From NCBI GenBank assembly GCA_036392375.1, contig DASVYC010000043.1, forward strand, positions 1 through 59,205: 59,205 nt of DNA. Direction: 5' to 3'. Positions 50,542 to 59,205 of this stretch are shown here, piece by piece. Under the pieces are notes generated by a model. It saw nothing but the letters and a program-made list of their open reading frames with translations, was not told the DNA's origin and made no database searches. Within the stretch, counting starts at the first letter, position 1, and the number at the start of each line of letters is the position of its first letter. The stretch is from JAFEBO01 sp036392375 (GTDB lineage: Bacteria > Planctomycetota > Phycisphaerae > Phycisphaerales > UBA1924). The translations under genes were made by a program, and so were the position numbers.

Positions 50542-51102
50542 TCAGGGCTGGGCGGCGGACGCGGGTGCGGCGGCGAGCTTGGCGGCTCGGCGTTTTTCTT
50601 CTTGCAGCATCCAGTAGGTGTGGATCACCCGGGTCGTGCCGATGCCGAGCACGCCGCCGGCGGCGGTGGCCCAGAAGCCGTTGAGGATCTGGTGATGCAG
50701 CAGGTAGCTCTGGGTGCCGAGCCAGATGATGTAGAGCAGGGGCGAGAGGATGGCGCGTTGCACCTGCACGATTCCGGCGTCGTGCAGGAACGACATGCCC
50801 TTGTACGCGGGGTTGGTGGAGACGATCTTCCGGAGCGGGCCGTGGTTGGCCAAGTAGTGGAGCGCGAAGTAGATCGAGAAATCGAAGACGACGTCGAGGA
50901 CAAAGGTGATGGCGGTGATCCACCAGGGGTTGGTCACGAGGCCGGTTTTGTGGATGGCGTAGACGGCGAACGAGACTGGGATGAGGGCGAGGAGCCCGGC
51001 GGCGATGATGTTGATGTTGACGTTGACGATCCGCCGCGCGTACCAGTGCGCGAGCGCTCGCAGCTCTGGGTTTCGGATGGGGTGATCGGTCGCGTCGGGC
51101 AT
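50542..51102 (-). CDS. Multi-pass membrane protein of unknown function
   Basis: A 186-residue protein with four likely membrane helices (VNINIIAAGLLALIPVSFAV, WWITAITFVLDVVFDFSIYF, QRAILSPLLYIIWLGTQSYL, GFWATAAGGVLGIGTTRVIH). The N-terminus is charged (ATDHPIRNPELRALAHWYAR) and the C-terminus ends in an Ala/Lys/Pro tail. Many His, Tyr and Asp residues lie at helix ends. I recognise no family. Its leader contains the CCTTGATG tandem repeat also seen before aroB. Confidence 0.75.
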   Translation of the reverse strand: MPDATDHPIRNPELRALAHWYARRIVNVNINIIAAGLLALIPVSFAVYAIHKTGLVTNPWWITAITFVLDVVFDFSIYFALHYLANHGPLRKIVSTNPAYKGMSFLHDAGIVQVQRAILSPLLYIIWLGTQSYLLHHQILNGFWATAAGGVLGIGTTRVIHTYWMLQEEKRRAAKLAAAPASAAQP

Positions 51103-51134
51103 CGCGGATGGTATTGGGTGGTCGAGGGGTGGGA

Positions 51135-51182
51135 AGGCATCGAGGCATCAAGGCATCAAGGCATCAAGGCGTTATGGCGTCA
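51135..51182. repeat. AGGCATCA octamer tandem array
   Basis: Six octamer units from 51135 to 51182: three exact AGGCATCA (51143-51166), one AGGCATCG before and two diverged units after. On the minus strand the unit reads TGATGCCT, i.e. CTTGATGC as in the aroB leader. The array begins at the stop of the DNA methyltransferase gene and lies in the leader of the membrane protein gene. Confidence 0.88.
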
Positions 51183-51923
51183 TGGAATTTCGGAGAGGCG
51201 TGTCTGTGTCAGGCGGACGGCGGCGGAGCTTGTGTCGCAGCCGATGGGTGTTCGGCCCAGGCGTGTGGCGGCGACGAGCGTGGTGCCGCTGCCGCAGCAG
51301 GGGTCGAGGACGACACCCTTCGGCGGCGAGCACGCGGCGACGAGGAGTTCGAGCAGCGCGAGCGGCTTTTGCGTGGGATATCCGGTGCGTTCGGCGGCCA
51401 TGTTGTTGATGGCGGGGATGTCGAGAACGTCGGTGGCCTTTTTGGTCTGGCCACGCATGCGGCGGCTGGTTGCGGGGATGCGGGGCGGGTCGAAGTAGTG
51501 GCGAACGGGGTCGATGCAGTAGAAGAGGATGTCGTCGTGCTTGCGGGCGAACATGCGGGGCGAGGAGCCGCCGAGGCCGTAGGACCAGATGAGGTGGTTC
51601 ACGAAGCGGTCGGGGCCGAGGAGCTCATCGAGCAGCACGCGGACGCGGTGGCTGGTGCGCCAATCGACGTGAACGAGGAGGTTTCCGGTGGCCTTGAGCG
51701 CGGGGATGGTGGCGGCGAGGCGTTCGCGGAGCCAGGCGAGGTAGGCGTCGATGGTGGGCCAGGAGTCGGCGTAGGTAGCGCGTTTGCCACGGATGGGGCG
51801 GGTGGCGGTCTTCTTGACGCCGGTGTTGAAGGGCGGGTCGACGTAGCAGAGGTCGACGCTGGCGCGGGGGAGGGCGCGGGCGAAGGGGAGCCAGTCGGAC
51901 TTTGAGAAGTTTGAGAAGCTCAC
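51180..51923 (-). CDS. DNA (adenine-N6 or cytosine-N4) methyltransferase, beta class
   Basis: A 247-residue MTase. Catalytic motif IV is CYVDPPFNTG near the N-terminus and the SAM-binding motif I, VVLDPCCGSGTTLVAATRLG, is near the C-terminus, the beta-class order. Between them are HVDWRTSHRVRVLLDELLG, IWSYGLGGSSPRMFARKHDD and GYPTQKPLALLELLV. It is small, with little room for a target recognition domain. Its GTG start overlaps the stop of the FRG-domain gene (GTGA, 51920-51923). No endonuclease gene is adjacent, so it is either an orphan or half of an unfamiliar pair. Confidence 0.92.
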   Translation of the reverse strand: MSFSNFSKSDWLPFARALPRASVDLCYVDPPFNTGVKKTATRPIRGKRATYADSWPTIDAYLAWLRERLAATIPALKATGNLLVHVDWRTSHRVRVLLDELLGPDRFVNHLIWSYGLGGSSPRMFARKHDDILFYCIDPVRHYFDPPRIPATSRRMRGQTKKATDVLDIPAINNMAAERTGYPTQKPLALLELLVAACSPPKGVVLDPCCGSGTTLVAATRLGRTPIGCDTSSAAVRLTQTRLSEIP

Positions 51924-52681
51924 TTTATCTCAACCCAGTCTGAAAGCTCGTGCGCCAGCGCAAAGATGTCTGGGAAGTATGTGGTTCGACTCGCGCCCAA
52001 CACAGACACGTCAGATCGAATCGAATCGACGTCTTCATTCTCAATTACCAGCTTCATCAACGCTTTGCCGGCAATGTCTAGCTCGGCCAAGTCAAGCCTA
52101 TCGCCGTGTACCGTGAACACAGACTTCTGACAAGCCATGCGAAGATCGATGTGCGCAGGCTGAAGGGGAAGGGCAAACGCTTCGATTGGTACGGAGTTCA
52201 ATTCGAAAGCTGCTTTAGCCAAGAGTTGAACATCCCTGCTTGCATGAATCGGAATCACAGCTCCCAATCCGTGAACTTCGGAAAGCTTGGCAGGCACAAG
52301 AGCCCAGATAGCCGCTGGCTCTCTCCTTTCTTCATGAGATACCGCGAAGTACGCGGCGCAAAGCAGACTCTCCGACCAATCCAGCAGACGAGTCGGAAGC
52401 CCATAGTGCTGCATCAACAACAGCCAAGACAAACAATCTTCTCGCTCAGGACGTTCCGACAGGTATGCTCCCGCTCGCTCGCGAAAACGAATCGCCGTTT
52501 GCGATTCCAGCACAGCCCCCCTGCGAAAGGCTGAGGGAAGAAGAGGCCATGCCTCGCACCGATGGCCTCTAAACCAAAGCATCGCTCTGGAGTGGGAATC
52601 AGTGAATGAGTTGACGCGGGCAAGAATATCTGAGAACGTACGAACCCGATAAATTTGCAGATGCTTGTTCATGTGTGCCAT
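51920..52681 (-). CDS. FRG-domain protein
   Basis: A 253-residue protein with the FRG domain: AMLWFRGHRCEAWPLLPSAF, then the central LLMQHYGLPTRLLDWSESLL with AAYFAVSHEE. The domain is named for its Phe-Arg-Gly motif (LWFRGH here); biochemical function is not established. The gene is clearly lower in G+C (near 50%) than everything around it, which suggests horizontal arrival. It is coupled to the DNA methyltransferase by a GTGA overlap. Start choice is open: GTG 52696, ATG 52681 or ATG 52672. The next gene diverges from it 44 bases away. Confidence 0.85.
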   Translation of the reverse strand: MAHMNKHLQIYRVRTFSDILARVNSFTDSHSRAMLWFRGHRCEAWPLLPSAFRRGAVLESQTAIRFRERAGAYLSERPEREDCLSWLLLMQHYGLPTRLLDWSESLLCAAYFAVSHEERREPAAIWALVPAKLSEVHGLGAVIPIHASRDVQLLAKAAFELNSVPIEAFALPLQPAHIDLRMACQKSVFTVHGDRLDLAELDIAGKALMKLVIENEDVDSIRSDVSVLGASRTTYFPDIFALAHELSDWVEIK

Positions 52682-52724
52682 CTCGCTTCGCGACACCGGG
52701 AATCACTAGCGTACCCTCCGCCCC

Positions 52725-53564
52725 ATGCCACGCCTCCCCATCCTCACCCGCGCCAACGCCGACAAGCACGATCTCTACGAGCGGGCGGTGCAGTCGCCCG
52801 AGGCCGAGATCGATTTCGTGGATGCGACCTACCGCAAGCTCAAGGGCAAGAAGGCCGCCCTGCTCCGCGAGGACTTCTGCGGCACGGCCGCGAGTGCGTG
52901 CGAGTGGGTGCGGCGGCGGAAGACCAACCGGGCCATCGGGCTGGACCTCGACGCCCCCACTCTCGCCAACGGCATGCAACGCCACGTCGCGAAGCTGACG
53001 CCCGAGGCGCAGACGCGGATCGAGCTCTTGAAGCGGAACGTGCTCGATCCGGGGGCGGCGAGCGCGAAGGCTCTGGGAGGCTCGCCGCAGATCGTGCTGG
53101 CCATGAACTTCTCGTACTGGATCTTCAAGACACGCGAGGTGCTGCGAGGGTACTTCGAGACGGTGCACCGGTCGCTCGCGAAGGACGGGGTGTTCTTCCT
53201 CGATCACTACGGCGGGAGCGACGCGTACGACGAGGTGAAGGAGCGGCGGCGGATCGGCGGGCCTCGGCGTGGGTTCACGTATGTGTGGGATCAGGCGTCG
53301 TACAACCCGATCACGGGCGACAAGATGTGCCACATCCACTTTGAGTTCCGCAAGGGGCCGGCGATGACGCGGGCGTTCACGTACCAGTGGCGGCTGTGGT
53401 CGCTGGTTGAGGTGCAGGAACTCTTGCGTGAGGCGGGCTTCCGGAACGTCAGCGTGTACTGGGAGGGCGACGACGCCAAGGGCGGCGGGAACGGGATCTT
53501 CCGCAAGACGACGCGGGGCGAGGCGTGCCGGTGCTACATCGCGTACATCAGCGCGGAGCGCTGA
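52725..53564 (+). CDS. Class I SAM-dependent methyltransferase
   Basis: A 279-residue enzyme. SAM motif I is unusual, LLREDFCGTAASACEWVR in place of the common D.G.G.G; the acidic end of strand 2 is AIGLDLDAPTL, and motif region IV is QIVLAMNFSYWIFK. The helix RGYFETVHRSLAKDGVFFLD and LVEVQELLREAGF follow the Rossmann-like order. The substrate may be a small molecule or lipid; I cannot say which. ATG at 52725. It diverges from the FRG gene and converges with clpX. Confidence 0.85.
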   Translation: MPRLPILTRANADKHDLYERAVQSPEAEIDFVDATYRKLKGKKAALLREDFCGTAASACEWVRRRKTNRAIGLDLDAPTLANGMQRHVAKLTPEAQTRIELLKRNVLDPGAASAKALGGSPQIVLAMNFSYWIFKTREVLRGYFETVHRSLAKDGVFFLDHYGGSDAYDEVKERRRIGGPRRGFTYVWDQASYNPITGDKMCHIHFEFRKGPAMTRAFTYQWRLWSLVEVQELLREAGFRNVSVYWEGDDAKGGGNGIFRKTTRGEACRCYIAYISAER

Positions 53565-53590
53565 GGCTTGTTGTGGCAACGGCTGGGGTG

Positions 53591-53619
53591 CCGCTGCCCA
53601 GCGCTTCGCTGGGCAGTGG
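53591..53619. repeat. Hairpin repeat related to the clpX terminator
   Basis: A 13-bp stem with loop CTT just after the methyltransferase stop. The extended word GGTGCCGCTGCCCAGCGCTT matches the reverse complement of the next hairpin (53661-53687) except at paired, compensating positions. Confidence 0.75.
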
Positions 53620-53651
53620 CGGGCGGACGGGGCGACCGCGATCAGCCCCAT

Positions 53652-53687
53652 CAAAAAGAACACTGCCGAGCGGAGCGCTCGGCAGTG
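53652..53687 (-). terminator. Intrinsic terminator of clpX
   Basis: A perfect 12-bp stem CACTGCCGAGCG/CGCTCGGCAGTG (53661-53672 with 53676-53687), loop GAG, then TTCTTTTTGA on the minus strand, 23 bases beyond the clpX stop. Confidence 0.9.
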
Positions 53688-53709
53688 GCACCCGGTGCTG
53701 TTGGTTGAA

Positions 53710-55035
<1,326 letters not shown>

Positions 55036-55191
55036 GTGGCGTCGCTTTCGTGCACGTAGGAATCAGCGCGTACTTGTGGGAGTCTATCGGCCAACTCGTG
55101 TGAGTTCCTCAGAACGGCTGGGGCGAAACACAAAGAGGACGTTGATGACGCGGCGGATTCCTCAGAAACGCGTCGTTGCGTCCGCTGTCGA

Positions 55192-55500
55192 TTATCCGTC
55201 CACAGACTTTCCCCGCTCATCGGGCTTTTCGGACGGGGTGCGGGACGCGGCCTGTGCGACGAGGCGTCTGCGGACGCGGTCGTACTCGTCTTGCGAGATC
55301 TCGCCGCGTTCGTGCATGGCACGCACCTGGTCCATCAGCGAGCCGGGGTCGGTGCCGTTCTCGGGGGGCGCGAAGAGTCGCTTGCGGAGGGCGAGCACGG
55401 CGATCGAGGCGATGAGGACGACGACGATGAGCAACCCGGCCACGAGCAGGATGCTGTTGGACGGTGCCTGTGCGGCGAGCGATGACGGAGAGGCGAGCAT
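55192..55500 (-). CDS. Small membrane protein with SHOCT-like domain
   Basis: A 102-residue protein. A transmembrane helix (LLVAGLLIVVVLIASIAVLA, about residues 18-38) is followed by basic RKR and a C-terminal amphipathic motif LMDQVRAMHERGEISQDEYD with VRRRLV, the SHOCT pattern (short C-terminal oligomerisation helix). Function unknown. It follows the 55510-56259 gene by nine bases on the same strand and so probably shares its transcript. Confidence 0.75.
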   Translation of the reverse strand: MLASPSSLAAQAPSNSILLVAGLLIVVVLIASIAVLALRKRLFAPPENGTDPGSLMDQVRAMHERGEISQDEYDRVRRRLVAQAASRTPSEKPDERGKSVDG

Positions 55501-55509
55501 GCGCGTCGG

Positions 55510-56259
55510 TTAGTGGCCGGAGCTGATGGCGTCGCGGATGGGGACGAGCAGCGTCGGAACGACCTTGGTCTCGACGAGTTCCTCGCCCAGGCGGGTCATC
55601 TTGGTGAAGATGTCGCCGAGTTCCTTTATGTCGGAGACGGAGCCGAAGCGGCGGAGCGTGAGGTAGACGCTGATGGGCTCGGGCGGGGCGTCGGCGTCGC
55701 GGAAGCCGGTGGCGGTGCCGGCGCGGGTCTTGACCTCGAAATAGATCTCGGTGTCTTCGCGGCCGGCGATGCGCAGGCCGAGCAGGGGTTGGCAGTCAAC
55801 CGAGACGGCGCCGTGGATGTCGGCGAGCTGGGCGAGGGGCGAACCGGGGAGGAGGGCCTCGTAGACGATGGCGTCGTGGTTGCCGCCGGCGACGAGGTCG
55901 AAGCCGTAGAGCAGCTCGACGTAGTCGATGTCGAGTGGGCTGATGTTGAGGAAGAACGGAGCGGCGTCGAGGATGTGGCGATGGAGCGAATAGCCCTCGG
56001 CGGTCTCGGAGGGGTTCACGACGCCGGAGCGGATGTTGGATGGGCGGACGGCGAGCCAGCGGTGCACGCCTTCGGACTGGGGAGACTCGAGGGCGAGTTC
56101 CTCCTTGTAGCGTCGGAAGGTGGACATGTTGGGGAACTGCTTGCGGACGCGCTCGAAGAGCTCGAGGACGGTGTCCCGGCCGCGGGGCAGGTCCATCTTG
56201 ACCGCGACTTTCTGATTGATGTAGAAGTCCGAGCACAGGGCCCGAAAGGACTCGGTCAT
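55510..56259 (-). CDS. Hypothetical protein, conserved-looking
   Basis: A 249-residue cytoplasmic protein starting MTESFRALCSDFYINQKVAV. It is mixed alpha/beta with no signal or membrane segment. Distinct stretches are KMDLPRGRDTVLELFERVRK, EGVHRWLAVRPSNIRSGVVN, FLNISPLDIDYVELLYGFDL, HDAIVYEALL and EIYFEVKTRA. It resembles no family I can name, but the clean codon use, a ribosome binding site (GGAG nine bases before the ATG at 56259) and coupling to the SHOCT-like gene make it a real gene. It diverges from the ABC-F gene. Confidence 0.75.
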   Translation of the reverse strand: MTESFRALCSDFYINQKVAVKMDLPRGRDTVLELFERVRKQFPNMSTFRRYKEELALESPQSEGVHRWLAVRPSNIRSGVVNPSETAEGYSLHRHILDAAPFFLNISPLDIDYVELLYGFDLVAGGNHDAIVYEALLPGSPLAQLADIHGAVSVDCQPLLGLRIAGREDTEIYFEVKTRAGTATGFRDADAPPEPISVYLTLRRFGSVSDIKELGDIFTKMTRLGEELVETKVVPTLLVPIRDAISSGH

Positions 56260-56445
56260 TACCCGCTCCCGCCCGTGAGGGTCGAAAAGAGACACGCGCT
56301 AACGGCGGCCGCCGCGACCGCCATCGTAGCGGCGGGCGGCGCGGATGGAAGGCGATCGGGGCGCGGACGAGGGGCGGAACGCGGTGCAAGTCGTGCGGTT
56401 GACACACGCCGCGGTCGCGCGGGCGCTCGCAATACCATTGGCCCC

Positions 56446-58440
<1,995 letters not shown>

Positions 58441-58515
58441 CGCGGCGAAGTTTCTGCCCCGACGGATTCCATGAGGGGCATCACACGCCGTACCCAGTTC
58501 AAACAGCTCCCATGC

Positions 58516-59205
58516 TCAGCCGTTCAGTAGCCATCGCACAGCGGCCAGACAGAAGACCGTCGCGATCGCGAGGCTCGCGCCGACCGGGGCGAGCGCCTTC
58601 AGATGCTCCATGCGCCACGTGAAGCGGGTGCTGGGGACGACCGCGGGGCGGACCAGGGCGAGTGGCCCCTTGGCGCTCTCGGACGGGATCGGGAGCGTGC
58701 CGCCGAAGGTGCGGGCGTCGTCCTGCACGATCGCGATGACGAGGTTGGCGTCGAAGTCGCGGAGTCCGAGTCGGTTGGCGAGCCGCAGCAGGCGCTTGCG
58801 GGACTCGGGCGTGACGATGGCGGCGTGGCCACCCTGGACCTCGCGGCGGACACGAACGGCGAAGACCCAGCGGGCGTCGTCGCCCATGAGCGCGGGGGTG
58901 GCGCGGCGGGTGTGCTCCAGAGAATCGGCAAAACGCGGGCCCAGCCCGATACGGCTGGACTCACGGTTGGCTTCCTCGATCATGCGGCGGGCGGCGGCCA
59001 CGGATTCGGGCTGTCCGGGTCGATCGGAATCCTGAACGGGCCGCAGGGATCGCGCATGGAGGCGATCCAGGGCGGGAAGGGCCGCGGCACGGAGCGTCGC
59101 GCGGGCGCCGGGGTGAAGAACGGTTTGTAGGGGATGGTCCGCGTGTGCGGACTCGTCGCGGCTCCTCGACACGGAGCGTGGATCGAAGTCCACCACGTCG
59201 ACGTA
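58516..59205 (-). CDS. Hypothetical protein, possibly truncated at the window end
   Basis: The frame is open to the window edge, so the true start may lie outside; GTG codons at 59196 and 59193 are the first internal options. The visible 226-plus residues are Arg-rich and helical (AARRMIEEANRESSRIGLGP), with a strand region (WVFAVRVRREVQGGHAAIVT), KRLLRLANRLGLRDFDANLV, and one C-terminal transmembrane helix (GASLAIATVFCLAAVRWLL). A tail-anchored membrane protein is suggested. No family recognised. Confidence 0.6.
   Translation of the reverse strand, partial: YVDVVDFDPRSVSRSRDESAHADHPLQTVLHPGARATLRAAALPALDRLHARSLRPVQDSDRPGQPESVAAARRMIEEANRESSRIGLGPRFADSLEHTRRATPALMGDDARWVFAVRVRREVQGGHAAIVTPESRKRLLRLANRLGLRDFDANLVIAIVQDDARTFGGTLPIPSESAKGPLALVRPAVVPSTRFTWRMEHLKALAPVGASLAIATVFCLAAVRWLLNG

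Noticed and set aside
51135..51182. parS-like iterons for the ParA protein
   Set aside because: The octamers are 27 kb away from the parA-like gene, lie in a leader and also occur before aroB; nothing links them to partition.
51180..51923. A complete restriction-modification system
   Set aside because: No nuclease motif is visible in the FRG-domain partner or nearby genes; only the methyltransferase is certain.
55513..56445. An N-terminal extension of the ABC-F frame by 311 codons
   Set aside because: The extension is antisense to the 55510-56259 gene and shows Gly/Asp/Glu-rich shadow composition; the ABC fold begins at the TTG at 56446.

Overview
This is a GC-rich (roughly two-thirds G+C), gene-dense chromosomal window that looks like a planctomycete of the class Phycisphaerae. 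The best evidence is a secreted protein with a PEP-CTERM tail (7529-8188) alongside peptidoglycan genes (rsmH, an FtsL-like protein, ftsI), lipid A and acyl chemistry genes (lpxA, two FabZ-like proteins, acpP), a fused aroD-aroE gene, and frequent GTG/TTG starts with weak ribosome binding sites. The assignment is inferred from gene content; no rRNA or tRNA gene was seen.

Layout. 1-2.3 kb: a truncated unknown gene, a single-domain response regulator and a short str operon (rpsL-rpsG). 2.3-8.2 kb, minus strand: polysaccharide deacetylase, prolyl oligopeptidase, an ABC ATPase coupled to a SMI1/KNR4-like protein, and the PEP-CTERM protein. 8.5-14.1 kb, minus: a reduced dcw cluster (zinc-ribbon protein, rsmH, LysM membrane protein, FtsL-like, ftsI). 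14.1-20.8 kb: sppA lipoprotein, OmpH/Skp-like chaperone, lipB (minus), lpxA, a metallo-beta-lactamase-fold hydrolase, rsfS, aroB. 21.0-24.6 kb: an unusual pair, a ParA-type ATPase fused to a C-terminal glycogen-binding (CBM48/AMPK-beta-like) domain, followed by a protein that looks like a ParA relative with a ruined P-loop. 24.7-28.5 kb, minus: ATP synthase Fo genes plus delta, without alpha, gamma, beta or epsilon. 28.5-35.8 kb: alaS, sthA, an HDOD/degenerate-GGDEF regulator, recO. 36.0-37.7 kb: FabZ-like, long ACP, FabZ-like. 37.7-44.0 kb, minus: prfA, a DUF418 membrane protein, an HI0933-type flavoprotein, aroDE and a small DUF5658-like membrane protein. 44.1-47.3 kb: HTH regulator plus ABC-2 exporter operon. 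47.5-53.6 kb: HAD phosphatase, asnB, a membrane protein, a coupled FRG-domain/DNA methyltransferase pair and a small-molecule-type methyltransferase. 53.7-59.2 kb: clpX, a SHOCT-like membrane protein, an unknown conserved-looking protein, an ABC-F ATPase and a truncated unknown gene.

Beyond the genes, the window carries several families of intergenic repeats. They include GC-rich hairpins of the type GGGGCCTTCCAGGCCCC (one pair lies inside the aroDE reading frame), two related imperfect inverted repeats of about 200 bp just upstream of sthA and of the second fabZ-like gene, short tandem words directly in 5' leaders (aroB, atpH, a membrane protein gene, fabZ), and pyrimidine-rich leaders without a Shine-Dalgarno sequence. 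Many adjacent genes overlap by a GTGA stop/start junction, so translational coupling appears common.

The strongest candidate for an undescribed system is the ParA-CBM48 fusion with its pseudo-ParA partner (21041-24556). No CRISPR array, insertion sequence, integrase or prophage was seen.
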